Assembly: GCA_031362725.1 (NCBI GenBank)
Contig: JANLTC010000156.1
Span: 1 to 29,154 of the forward strand
Reading direction: 5' to 3'
Length of the DNA: 29,154 bases
Source: PR03 sp031362725
GTDB taxonomy: Bacteria > Myxococcota_A > UBA9160 > PR03
Below, piece by piece: positions 15,934 through 25,299 of the stretch. The notes below the pieces were generated by a model. That model made no database searches. It was not told the DNA's origin and saw only the letters and a program-made list of their open reading frames with translations. Every line of letters starts with the position of its first letter. Within the stretch, counting starts at the first letter, position 1. Position numbers and translations under genes: made by a program.

Positions 15934-16137
15934 CTATTGGGTCTTGCGCGGCGAATTCCGTGGGACTTCCGCGATGAGCTTCTCCCCGTCGGCCGGCACA
16001 ATCTCCGCCGCCTGCGATTGCGACTCGCATCCACGCGCTACGGCGTCGACGCTGCTGGCGATCCGGTGCGCCTCGGGCAGCTGGGCGAAGAGGGTGTCGA
16101 CTGCCACTGCGATGGAGAGCCCGACGAGCCTCGTCAG
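15934..16137 (-). CDS. Orphan signal-anchored protein, first half (ends at TAG)
   Basis: This minus-strand frame reads TRLVGLSIAVAVDTLFAQLP (a hydrophobic signal/anchor), then a soluble part with ASSVDAVARGCES and ending EVPRNSPRKTQ before TAG. There is no ATG or GTG at the front; the natural position is a CTG at 16135-16137 that overlaps the upstream stop as CTGA. The frame continues open beyond the TAG. Either it uses a rare CTG start, or its ATG was lost. No family recognised. Strong third-position G/C bias supports that it is or was coding. Confidence 0.5.
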   Translation of the reverse strand: MTRLVGLSIAVAVDTLFAQLPEAHRIASSVDAVARGCESQSQAAEIVPADGEKLIAEVPRNSPRKTQ

Positions 16138-16316
16138 CGTCGAGCGCCGGTGCGCGTTCGCGTGTGCGCGATCACGCCGGCGACGAGTCCTGCGACCATG
16201 CCGCCCGGTCCGGTGATGAAGATGCCGAGCAGCGATGCCTGGTCTGCGTCCGGATCGAGCTCGATCGGAGCGAAGAAGCCGCACGCCAATCCGACTCCGC
16301 CGAGTGCGATCGCCAC
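16134..16316 (-). CDS. Small membrane protein, hypothetical
   Basis: From GTG 16316 the frame gives 60 residues with two hydrophobic stretches (VAIALGGVGLACGFFAPIEL and GIFITGPGGMVAGLVAGVIA) and a basic end TRTRTGARR. The same frame is open further upstream, reading LSAESRLEDEARHRRLSADR, with a CTG at 16377-16379 overlapping the GNAT stop as CTGA; if CTG (or a lost ATG) was the start, the protein would be about 81 residues with a normal soluble N-terminus. The two-helix form resembles small 'GlsB/DUF' type membrane proteins but I cannot assign it. Confidence 0.5.
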   Translation of the reverse strand: MAIALGGVGLACGFFAPIELDPDADQASLLGIFITGPGGMVAGLVAGVIAHTRTRTGARR

Positions 16317-16375
16317 ACTCCGATCGGCGGAGAGTCGTCGATGTCTCGCTTCGTCTTCGAGTCGCGATTCGGCGC

Positions 16376-16801
16376 TCAGCTGAGTGTCTTGCGCAAGAAG
16401 ATCTGGCTGCCGCCGATGGGGTAGCCCGGGAACTCACCGCAAACGGTGTAGCCGTGTTTCTGGTAGAACGCGGGCGCCTGGAAGCCATGGGTGCTGAGCA
16501 CGATCTGCCGGCACCCGCGCGCCAGCGCTTCGCGTTCGGCGGCAGCGAGCAGGCGCGAACCGATGCCGCTGCGGCGCTCCGCTGCGCGCACCCACAGCCA
16601 CTTGACCTCCGCACAGCCGCCCCAGGTATGACCGCTGAGGCCCGCGCGGATCGCGCCACGGTCGTCGCGGAGAAAGATCGCCAGCATGCGGCCGTCGTGA
16701 TGGCCGGTGACGTCGGCGTTGTGCTGGTTGATCTTGCTCTCCAGGAACGCGATGTCGGCTGCGGCGGGATCGTCGGATACTTGAAGCGGCTCGTCGGGCA
16801 T
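16376..16801 (-). CDS. GNAT-family N-acetyltransferase
   Basis: ATG 16801 gives 141 residues (MPDEPLQVSDDP); a GTG at 16816 is an alternative. A GNAT core covers nearly the whole protein: FLRDDRGAIRAGLSGHTWGGCAEVKWLWV, then RAAERRSGIGSRLLAAAEREA (the RxxGxGxxL acetyl-CoA loop) and FQAPAFYQKHGYTVCGEFPGY (YxxxGY/F end). The 'GLSGHTWGGCAEVKWLWV' strand pair is typical of a subgroup whose members follow FxxR-DD-x-Gxxx-AGLxGxTWGG. Substrate unknown. It is divergent from lhr across about 60 bases, and its stop is overlapped by the next small gene. Confidence 0.88.
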   Translation of the reverse strand: MPDEPLQVSDDPAAADIAFLESKINQHNADVTGHHDGRMLAIFLRDDRGAIRAGLSGHTWGGCAEVKWLWVRAAERRSGIGSRLLAAAEREALARGCRQIVLSTHGFQAPAFYQKHGYTVCGEFPGYPIGGSQIFLRKTLS

Positions 16802-16860
16802 GCCCGATGATGCCACGTCGCGCGGCGGTCCCGCGGATGAACCCGGTCTAGAATGCCCCG

Positions 16861-19800
16861 ATGCCGCTCACCCCCTTCGGCCCCGCCGCGCGCGCGTGGT
16901 TCGAATCCGCGTTCGAAGCTGCGACGCCCGTGCAGGCGCAGGGCTGGGCGCGCATCGCCGCAGGCGAGCACGCGTTGCTGATCGCACCCACGGGCAGCGG
17001 CAAGACGCTGGCCGCGTTCTTCTATTGCATCGATCGCCTCTCGCGCGCCGGAGCGCCTGTCACCACCGAGCCGCCGCGACCGCCCGGCGTGCGCGTGCTC
17101 TACATCTCGCCGCTGAAGGCGCTCGTCTATGACATCGAGCGCAATCTGCGCGCGCCGCTCGTCGGTGTGCGGCGCGCGGCGGAGAAGCTCGCGCTGCCGG
17201 TGCGGATGCCGCGCGTCGCGGTGCGCACCGGCGACACGCCCGCGCGCGAGCGACTCGAACAGGCGCGCGATCCCGCCGAGATCCTCGTAACGACGCCCGA
17301 GTCGCTCTACCTGATCCTCGGCTCCGCACAGCGCGAGACGCTGCGCAGCGTCGAGTGGGTGATCATCGACGAGATCCATGCGCTGGCGCCGACCAAGCGC
17401 GGCGCGCACCTGGCGCTGTCGCTGGAGCGTGTTGCGCAGCTCACCGCGCGTGATCCGCAACGGATCGGTCTCTCCGCTACCGCGCGACCGCTCGCCGAGG
17501 TCGCGCGCTTCCTCGGCGGTGATCGCCCCGTTGCGGTCGTCGATACGAGCGCCCGCCCGCGCCTCGACATCGAGATCTGCGTCCCAGTTCCCGATATGAC
17601 CCGCCCCGTCGCGCCCGCGTCACAACAACCTGACAAAACCACCGACACGAGCCCGGCACCGCTTTCGTCGCTGTCAGGTTATTCGGCGGAATTGCCGGAG
17701 CCTTCGCTGGGGCTTTGGCCGGCGATCCATCCGGCGTTGCTCGAGCAGGTGCTGGCGCATCGATCGACGATCTTGTTCGTGAATTCGCGGGGGCTTTGCG
17801 AGCGGCTTTGTCAGCGGCTCAACGAGCTTGCGGGCGAGCAGATCCTGCTCGCGCATCACGGCAGCATTGCGCACGAGCAGCGGCGCGAGATCGAGGAGGC
17901 GCTGAAGGCGGGGCGGATTCGCGGGATCGTTGCGACGTCGAGTCTCGAACTCGGCATCGACATGGGCGCGGTCGATCTGGTGTTGCTCGTCGAGTCGCCC
18001 GGCGCGGTTGCACGCGGGCTGCAGCGAATCGGACGTGCGGGGCACCACGTCGGCGAGGTTTCGAAGGGGCGCGTCTATCCGAAGCACCGCGGCGATCTGC
18101 TCGAAGCCACCGTCGTGTGTCGCGGTATGGAAGAGGGCGCCGTCGAGGCGACGCAGATCCCGCGCAATCCGCTCGATGTGCTGGCGCAGCAGATCGTTGC
18201 GATGTGTGGCGTGGCGCCGTGCAAGGTGGACGACCTCGAGCGCGTGATCCGGCGCGCGGCGAACTACCGTGATCTGTCGCGCGATGCGCTGGTTGCGGTG
18301 CTCGACATGCTCGCGGGTCGCTACCCGTCCACCGATTTCGCGGAGCTGCGACCGCGCCTCATCTGGGACCGCGAGGCCGACGTGCTCACGCCGACGCGCG
18401 GCGCGGCGAAGCTCGCGGTGCTGTCGGGCGGCACGATTCCCGATCGCGGCATGTACACCGTGCACGTCGGCGGCGAGGGGCCGCGCGTCGGCGAACTCGA
18501 CGAGGAGATGGTCTTCGAGTCGCGGCCGGGGCAGACGATCACGCTCGGCGCGTCGACCTGGCGTGTTACCGAGATCACACGCGATCGCGTACTCGTCGCG
18601 CCGGCCCCCGGCGAGGTGGGTCGTTTGCCGTTCTGGCGCGGCGAAGGGCCCGGTCGCCCGATCGAACTCGGCCGCGCACTCGGCGCATTCGTGCGCGAAG
18701 TCGCCGACAAGCCGCGCGAGGACGCCGAGGCATGGCTACGCGCGACGCATCATCTCGATGCCTTCGCGGCGCGCAACCTGCTCGATCACCTGGACGAGCA
18801 GCGCGAAGCGACCGGCACGCTGCCCACCGATCGCGCCATCACGATCGAGCGTTTCCGCGATGAACTCGGCGACTGGCGCGTCTGCATCCTGTCGCCGTTC
18901 GGTGCGCGTGTCCACACGCCGTGGGCGCTGGCGCTCGAAGCGCAGCTCGGGCTGGACGCGGGCTACGAAGTCCAGGCGGTGTCGAGCGACGACGGCATCG
19001 TGCTGCGCTTCGCCGACGCCGATGTGTTGCCCGCGGTCGACGCGCTGCTGCCCGATCCGGAACTCGTCGAAGATCTGGTCGTCTCGCAGCTCGGCAACTC
19101 GGCGCTCTTCGCCGCGAGCTTCCGCGAGAACGCCGCGCGCGCGCTGCTGCTGCCGCGTCGCCGGCCCGGCTCGCGCACACCGCTTTGGGTACAGCGCCTC
19201 AAATCGCAGAACCTGCTCGCGGTCGCGCGCCAGTTTCCGAGTTTTCCGATCATCCTCGAGACCTACCGCAGCTGCCTGCAAGACGTCTTCGATCTGCCGG
19301 GCCTCGTCGATCTGCTCCGCCGCATCCGCTCGCGCGAAGTTCGGGTCGACGAGGCGGAGACGCGCATCGCCTCGCCGTTTGCGCGCTCGCTGGTATTCGC
19401 GTACACGGCTGCATACCTGTATCAGGGCGACTCGCCGGCGGCCGAGCGCCGCGCGCAGGCCCTGCAGCTCGATCGCAACATGTTGCGCGACCTGCTCGGC
19501 CAGGAGCAGCTGCGCGATCTGCTCGACGCGCGCGCACTCGAAGAAGTGGAGGACGAGCTGCAGGGGCGCGCCGAGTCGATGCGCGTTGCGCACGCCGACG
19601 CGCTGGTGGATCTGCTGCGCCGCGTCGGTGATCTCAGCCGCGACGAACTGGTCGCTCGCTGCGAAGCGGATCCCGCGGCGTGGCTCGACGAGCTGTCGTC
19701 GCGGCGTCGCGTCGTTGCGATCCGCATCGCCGGCGAAGCGCGCTTCATCGCCGCCGAGGACGCCGCGCTCTACCGCGATGCGCTCGGCTGCGTGCTGCCG

Positions 19801-21357
19801 GTCGGTCTCGCGAGCGCGCTGCTCGAACCCACAGCCCTTCCGATGGAGCAACTTCTGTTGCGCTACGCGCGAACGCATGCGCCGTTCCCGGCGGTGCAGC
19901 TCGCGCGACGCTTCGATCTGTTGCCCGCGCAAGCGGAAGTGGCGCTCGGGCTGCTCGAAGCGCGCGGACGGCTGCTCTCCGGCGAGTTCCGCCCGGGCGG
20001 TCGCGAACGCGAGTGGTGCGACGCCGAAGTGCTTCGCCGGATCCGCCGCCGCACGATGGCGAAGCTACGCGGCGAAGTCGCGGCGGTCGAAGCGCGGGTG
20101 CTCGCGCGCTTCCTTCCGGCGTGGCACGGTATTGGCGCCGCGCACGGCGGCGAGCGCCGGCTCGACGATGTGCTCGCGCAGCTCGAAGGTGTTCCGCTGC
20201 CGTTCTCGGATCTCGAGCGGATGGTCCTGCCGGCGCGCGTGCGCGACTTCGATCCGCGCATGCTCGATGAACGCGGCGCGCTCGGGAAACTCGTCTGGGT
20301 CGGCTGCGGCGCGCTCGGCGAACGCGACGGCCGCGTCGCGCTCTATCGCCGCGAGCGCGCGGGCCTGCTGGTCGACGTTCCCGACGTCCCCGCGGAACTC
20401 GGCGCGCTGCATCGCGCGATGCTCGAACACCTCGAACGCCGCGGCGCTTCGTTCTTTGCCGAGTTGCTCACGATCGCGGGCGCCGCCAGCGAGCGACAGG
20501 TCTTCGATGCGCTCTGGGATCTCGTCTGGGCGGGGCTCGTCACGAACGACACCTTCAATCCGCTGCGCGCACTCGCGGCGCGTGCCCCGCGTCAGTCCTC
20601 TGGATCATCGAGCCGGCGAAGGCCTGGCAAGAACGCGCCGTCGCCGGCTGCGGGACGCTGGTCGCTAGTCGCGCAACTGGTAGCGGGGCCGGTCGATGCG
20701 ACGCGCCGTGCGCACGCCCGCTCGCTGGTGCTGCTCGATCGCTGGGGGATCGTCGCGCGCGACGCACTCGCAGCCGAGTCGATCGTGGGCGGCTTCTCTG
20801 CGGTGTATCCGGTGCTACGCGCGATGGAGGAGGCAGGCAAGATCCGCCGCGGTCACTTCGTCGATGGACTCGGCGGCGCGCAGTTCGCGTTCGCCGGCGC
20901 GGTGGATCAGCTGCGCGCGGCGCGCGATCGCAGCGAGCAAGCCGACGTCGTGCTGCTCGCGGCGATGGATCCCGCGAACGCGTATGGCGCTGTGCTGCCG
21001 TGGCCGGCGCCGACACAGCGGGATGGCGCCGAAGCAGGTCGGCCACGCCGCGCTGCCGGCGCTGCGGTCGTGTTGGTGGACGGAGAACTCGCGCTCTACC
21101 TCGATCGCGGCGGGCGCCAGGTGCTTAGCTTCCCCGCCGTCAGCGGCGATGCGTTCGTGAGCGCGGCCGGCGCGCTGCGCCAGCTGCTGCTCGACCGCCG
21201 CCGCCGCGCGCTGCGCATCGAAAGGATCGACGGCGAGCCCGCGCTCGATTCGCCGCTGCGCGCCGCATTCGAGCAGGTCGGCTTCCGCGCCGAGTACAAG
21301 GGCCTCGCGCTCGATCGCTTCGCGGCGGAGCGGGGCGCGGATCGCACCAGCCCCTGA
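16861..21357 (+). CDS. lhr: Lhr superfamily 2 helicase, full length
   Basis: The 1498-residue protein is about the size of E. coli Lhr (1538). RecA1 holds motif I APTGSGKT (about residues 42-49), motif II DEIH (about 169) followed by PTKRGAHLALSLERV, and motif III SATARPL. RecA2 holds FVNSRGLCERL, SSLELGIDMGAVDLVLLVESP and GLQRIGRAGH (motif VI). The winged-helix and Lhr-core domain 4 follow (QIPRNPLDVLAQQIVAMCG, FEPRPGQ-like segment), then a long C-terminal region, as in bacterial Lhr with its uracil-DNA-glycosylase-like CTD. It is a 3'-5' DNA translocase/helicase with DNA repair roles. It is intact. Unusual is an inverted-repeat-bounded 54-bp stretch in a linker at residues about 256-274. 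Confidence 0.96.
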   Translation: MPLTPFGPAARAWFESAFEAATPVQAQGWARIAAGEHALLIAPTGSGKTLAAFFYCIDRLSRAGAPVTTEPPRPPGVRVLYISPLKALVYDIERNLRAPLVGVRRAAEKLALPVRMPRVAVRTGDTPARERLEQARDPAEILVTTPESLYLILGSAQRETLRSVEWVIIDEIHALAPTKRGAHLALSLERVAQLTARDPQRIGLSATARPLAEVARFLGGDRPVAVVDTSARPRLDIEICVPVPDMTRPVAPASQQPDKTTDTSPAPLSSLSGYSAELPEPSLGLWPAIHPALLEQVLAHRSTILFVNSRGLCERLCQRLNELAGEQILLAHHGSIAHEQRREIEEALKAGRIRGIVATSSLELGIDMGAVDLVLLVESPGAVARGLQRIGRAGHHVGEVSKGRVYPKHRGDLLEATVVCRGMEEGAVEATQIPRNPLDVLAQQIVAMCGVAPCKVDDLERVIRRAANYRDLSRDALVAVLDMLAGRYPSTDFAELRPRLIWDREADVLTPTRGAAKLAVLSGGTIPDRGMYTVHVGGEGPRVGELDEEMVFESRPGQTITLGASTWRVTEITRDRVLVAPAPGEVGRLPFWRGEGPGRPIELGRALGAFVREVADKPREDAEAWLRATHHLDAFAARNLLDHLDEQREATGTLPTDRAITIERFRDELGDWRVCILSPFGARVHTPWALALEAQLGLDAGYEVQAVSSDDGIVLRFADADVLPAVDALLPDPELVEDLVVSQLGNSALFAASFRENAARALLLPRRRPGSRTPLWVQRLKSQNLLAVARQFPSFPIILETYRSCLQDVFDLPGLVDLLRRIRSREVRVDEAETRIASPFARSLVFAYTAAYLYQGDSPAAERRAQALQLDRNMLRDLLGQEQLRDLLDARALEEVEDELQGRAESMRVAHADALVDLLRRVGDLSRDELVARCEADPAAWLDELSSRRRVVAIRIAGEARFIAAEDAALYRDALGCVLPVGLASALLEPTALPMEQLLLRYARTHAPFPAVQLARRFDLLPAQAEVALGLLEARGRLLSGEFRPGGREREWCDAEVLRRIRRRTMAKLRGEVAAVEARVLARFLPAWHGIGAAHGGERRLDDVLAQLEGVPLPFSDLERMVLPARVRDFDPRMLDERGALGKLVWVGCGALGERDGRVALYRRERAGLLVDVPDVPAELGALHRAMLEHLERRGASFFAELLTIAGAASERQVFDALWDLVWAGLVTNDTFNPLRALAARAPRQSSGSSSRRRPGKNAPSPAAGRWSLVAQLVAGPVDATRRAHARSLVLLDRWGIVARDALAAESIVGGFSAVYPVLRAMEEAGKIRRGHFVDGLGGAQFAFAGAVDQLRAARDRSEQADVVLLAAMDPANAYGAVLPWPAPTQRDGAEAGRPRRAAGAAVVLVDGELALYLDRGGRQVLSFPAVSGDAFVSAAGALRQLLLDRRRRALRIERIDGEPALDSPLRAAFEQVGFRAEYKGLALDRFAAERGADRTSP
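17627..17680. repeat. Inverted-repeat-bounded 54-bp segment inside lhr
   Basis: AACCTGACA (17627-17635) and TGTCAGGTT (17672-17680) are perfect inverted repeats separated by 36 bases. The full segment is 54 bp, an exact multiple of three, and encodes a Ser/Thr/Pro-rich linker between the two RecA domains of Lhr. This is the pattern expected of a small palindromic element inserted in frame at a tolerant site, or of a transcript hairpin. No second copy is seen in the window. Confidence 0.45.
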
Positions 21358-21369
21358 ACACTTGGACGC

Positions 21370-21703
21370 GTGATCGGTACGCGATCGATGCCAGCCACGC
21401 GCCGCACGGCTCTTCGTAGCGGGCCATGCTCATCAGCGTCATCGGCTGCACGATCTGCAGGCCCTGCTCGAGACACCTGCGCAGCAGCGGGGCGTTCCGC
21501 GTCGGAACGAGAGAACCGGGGCCATGGAAGATCGATGCGGCGGCGACCAGCGCCTGCACGTCTTCGTTGCTCTCCCCGACCGCGTGGCTGAAGAGCGCGA
21601 TGCCAGTGGCGTAGCCGGTGATGCAACCGGCGCGCAGCGCCACCTGCGCGGTGTCGCTCTCGATGGGTCGGGGCAAAGAAGGGCTCCAGCGCGCCGCGCA
21701 CAC
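21370..21703 (-). pseudogene. GNAT-type acetyltransferase C-terminal remnant
   Basis: The minus-strand frame reads GCITGYATGIALFSHAVGES, NEDVQALVAAASIFHGPG, LVPTRNAPLLRRCLEQGLQ, IVQPMTLMSMARYEEPCGAW and LASIAY. This is the typical C-terminal half of a family of acetyltransferases ending 'QPMTLMSxGLYNEPxGxFLPSILY'. The N-terminal half is missing: upstream (21704-21745) there is no matching sequence before the next gene, and no good start. At the 3' end the family stop after 'ILY' is also missing, and the frame runs antisense into the lhr 3' end. So it is a double-truncated remnant. A functional short protein is possible but less likely. Confidence 0.65.
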
Positions 21704-21745
21704 CGGCCGGCCCGTGGAACTTGGAAAGGGGGAAGTTCGCGGGAA

Positions 21746-22141
21746 CTACGCGCTCTGCGGGGAGCGATCGCGCAGGTAGAGCAGCCGCGCGGTCATCGCC
21801 AGGAAGCCGATGCAGCCCGTGCACGCGACGAGCATGAGCCACGGGAGTGGGCGCATGCCGAGCGCCTTCGCTTGCGGCACGACGAGGAACCACGCAATGC
21901 CCACGGCCGACAGCAAGTCGATCCAGATCTGGTTGCCCCACAGATTGCGGGTGTGCTCCGTCCAGAAACCAAGCATCCCCTCCGCAGTGATCGCGTGGAT
22001 CGAGAAGAGCAGGAACGCGAATGATGCGAGTGCCGGGAACAACCAACTGTTCTTCGTGCGCACGCCATCTCCAGCGGCGACATACACCGAGAACGCCAAG
22101 AACGAAATCGCTGCTGCCACGGGGATCAATACTGTGTTCAT
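21746..22141 (-). CDS. Four-helix membrane protein, hypothetical
   Basis: ATG 22141 with GAGGAG 5 to 6 bases before it is preferred over the GTG 6 bases upstream; 131 residues. Four hydrophobic segments are visible: TVLIPVAAAISFLAFSVYVA, SWLFPALASFAFLLFSIHAI, IWIDLLSAVGIAWFLVVPQA and LPWLMLVACTGCIGFLAMTA. A conserved-looking NLWGNQIWIDLL sits before the third helix. This resembles DUF2834-like or small 'CopD/YwiC-like' membrane proteins, and its neighbour upstream on the same strand is a DUF2834 protein, so the two may act together. Function unknown. Confidence 0.75.
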   Translation of the reverse strand: MNTVLIPVAAAISFLAFSVYVAAGDGVRTKNSWLFPALASFAFLLFSIHAITAEGMLGFWTEHTRNLWGNQIWIDLLSAVGIAWFLVVPQAKALGMRPLPWLMLVACTGCIGFLAMTARLLYLRDRSPQSA

Positions 22142-22216
22142 CGCCACTCCTCAGGTCAATGCAGTCGAGACGGCCGATCGAGCCACGCCCGCGCGACGCT
22201 CGCGACCCGCATCGCG

Positions 22217-22558
22217 TCAGGCTGGCTGCACTGCTCGGCCGTGTTCCCCGCCGCTGGTCGCGGCCTTGTGCGCCGACTCGCGGCGGATCAGGTAGAGCAG
22301 CGGCCCGATCGAGCCGAGCGCGAGAGTGAGCACGAGGTACGGCCACAGCGTCGCGCCGCGCGCACGCGCGTCGTTCCACATCCACACCATCACGAGCGAC
22401 AACGCGATCAGCAGGTCCGAGAACACGAGCAGCGTCGGCAAGCCCGCGCTGAGCAGGTTCTCGAAGAAGCCGATGTAGCCGAACTGGGCGATCGCATAGA
22501 CGTTCTCGATGCCGAAGGCGGCGAGTACGACGCCGAGCAGGATCTGGGTCTTGGTCAT
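22217..22558 (-). CDS. DUF2834 family membrane protein
   Basis: ATG 22558 lies after AAAGGAA at a good distance and gives 113 residues (MTKTQILLGVVLAAFGIENV). Three hydrophobic segments: the N-terminal one, LLVFSDLLIALSLVMVWMWN, and WPYLVLTLALGSIGPLLYLI. The pattern WxWNDARARG then WPYLVLTLALGSIGPLLYLIRRE is that of DUF2834 (small membrane proteins of unknown role). A longer frame to 22705 exists but is not protein-like. It is transcribed away from the histidine kinase gene, sharing a 216-base promoter region that holds a perfect palindrome. Confidence 0.8.
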   Translation of the reverse strand: MTKTQILLGVVLAAFGIENVYAIAQFGYIGFFENLLSAGLPTLLVFSDLLIALSLVMVWMWNDARARGATLWPYLVLTLALGSIGPLLYLIRRESAHKAATSGGEHGRAVQPA

Positions 22559-22667
22559 CTCGTATTCCTTTCGTGGGTCGGGCGATGAGGCCCGCCGGAT
22601 GGAAAATCTCATGTGCAACCGACGTGCCCGCGTCGCGACGCTACCAGCGCGAGCTTCGCTGGCGAAA

Positions 22668-22687
22668 GCGTTGCAGCGCTGCAACGC
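22668..22687. promoter_or_regulatory. Perfect 20-bp palindrome with extra half-sites, candidate operator/UAS
   Basis: GCGTTGCAGCGCTGCAACGC at 22668-22687 is a perfect dyad (GTTGCA-N4-TGCAAC). Further TGCAAC half-sites lie at 22614-22619 and 22701-22706; the last is 21 bases, two helical turns, from the right half of the palindrome. It is in the divergent region between the DUF2834 gene and the histidine kinase/NtrC operon. Fis-type HTH regulators such as the NtrC-like protein encoded just downstream bind such dyads as upstream activator sites, so autoregulation is a reasonable inference. Confidence 0.55.
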
Positions 22688-22774
22688 CGTGGGGAGCGAA
22701 TGCAACGTCGCCCGCCGCCGCTGCGCCGCGCTGCGCTCGCGGATCCGGTATGCGCCTTGCTGTAGGATCCGGCC

Positions 22775-23742
22775 GTGCCGCCGCTCGCATCACTCCGTAG
22801 ACACTGGGACTGGATCGGCCTCGCCGCGGGCGGCGCGATGGGACTCGCCGACTACGGCCTCTTCGTCTTCATGGGTTCGCCCGAGCTGTCGCCGCCGGAT
22901 CCCGCGATCTTCGCGATCGGGCTCGCGCTGACCTTCGGCGCGCTCGGCTTCGCGGTGGGGCGCCTCGCGATCCAGCGCCAGCGCGCGCGCCGCGACGCCG
23001 ACACGATCGCGAGCCAGCTATGTCAGCTCGAAGATGCGCAGCGCGCGCTGGTGCAGCAGGAAAAGCTCGCCGCAATCGGCCGGATCGCCGCGGGCGTCGC
23101 GCACGAGGTGCGCAACCCGCTCGGTGTGATCCGCGCTTCGGCCGCGCTGGTGCGCGAGGGCTTCGCGCCCGGCGACGACGCGTTCCGCGCCTGTCAGTTC
23201 ATCTGCGACGAGAGCGACCGGCTCAACGTTCTCGTCGCGACGCTGCTCGACTTCTCTCGGCCGACGCATCCACGTGTCGAAGTGATCGACATCGAGAAGG
23301 TGCTCGATCACGCACTCGAAGTGGCGGGCGACGCGATCCGCGCCGCCGATGCCCGCGTCGTCCGCGAGATCGCGCCCGGACACGACCCTGTGCGCGCCGA
23401 TCCGAATCTGCTCGCGCAGGTGTTGCTCGATCTGCTGATCAATGCCGCCGAGGCCGTCGCGAGCGGCGGTCGCATCGCGGTGCGCGTCGCGACCGACGCC
23501 GCCGCGCTGCGCATCGAGGTCGCCGATGACGGTCCGGGCGTCGCGGCTTCGCTACGAGCGCAACTCTTCGAACCGTTCGTGACGACCAAGGCCCGCGGCA
23601 CCGGCCTCGGACTCGCGATGGCGCTGCGGATCGCGGAGGCGCACGGCGGCACGCTGGTATTCGTCGAGGGCGCGGGCACCGGGCCGGGTGGCGTCGGTGC
23701 GTGCTTCCGACTCCTCGTGCCGGCGCGCCGCGAGGTCGCCGC

Positions 23743-23746
<4 letters not shown>
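22775..23746 (+). CDS. Sensor histidine kinase (NtrB/HATPase type)
   Basis: GTG 22775 has AGGA 7 bases before it. The 323-residue protein has two hydrophobic segments near the N-terminus (residues about 10-30 and 45-65), a short linker, then a HisKA domain with GVAHEVRNPLGVI, phosphoacceptor His110, and a HATPase: NAAEA (N box), DDGPGV (G1), GTGLGLAM (G2). There is no visible PAS, HAMP or periplasmic sensing domain; the short loop between the two helices is the only sensor candidate. Its stop overlaps the ATG of the response regulator (ATGA), so both are co-translated and the regulator is the certain partner. Signal unknown. Confidence 0.93.
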
Positions 23747-25107
<1,361 letters not shown>

Positions 25108-25128
25108 GAGGGGGCCGCGGAAGGGGGT

Positions 25129-25280
25129 GGTTGCCGGGACGACCGCGGGCCTTATGAGTCTCGCCGCTCGGCTTTGCCTCGCTACGCGGGACGATGGGGT
25201 TTTGGGGTTGGTTGCTGGCATGGCCGCGGGCCTCATGGATGTCGCCGCTCGGCTACGCCTCGCTACGCGGGATGAGGGGG
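25129..25280. repeat. Two diverged copies of an ~70-81 bp direct repeat
   Basis: Copy 1 (about 25129-25200) and copy 2 (about 25210-25280) share an 81-bp period and long identical blocks (CCGCGGGCCT, TCGCCGCTCGGCT, GCCTCGCTACGCGGGA), with scattered differences. They lie in the gap between the NtrC-type regulator and the dnaA 3' end. The frame through them is open but low-complexity. They look like non-coding interspersed or tandem repeat elements; no further copy is in the window. Confidence 0.6.
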
Positions 25281-25299
25281 CTTCGGGCTCGGCGTTTGT

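Noticed and set aside
13911..16816. Integron cassette array (small unrelated genes on one strand, GTTGGGC/GCCCAAC near 13955)
   Set aside because: No repeated attC-like sites between the genes and no integrase; one RYYYAAC/GTTRRRY pair is not enough.
15934..17460. 508-codon minus-strand frame spanning the GNAT gene and lhr start
   Set aside because: Only its last part (below 16138) reads as protein; the rest is antisense or shifted to real genes.
20123..20137. Sigma-54-like TGGCAC-N5-TTGG
   Set aside because: Lies inside lhr, the -12 element is imperfect and no gene follows.
18269..20668. 799-codon open frame overlapping lhr in another frame
   Set aside because: Arg/Ser-rich translation with no family likeness; a shadow of lhr caused by high GC.
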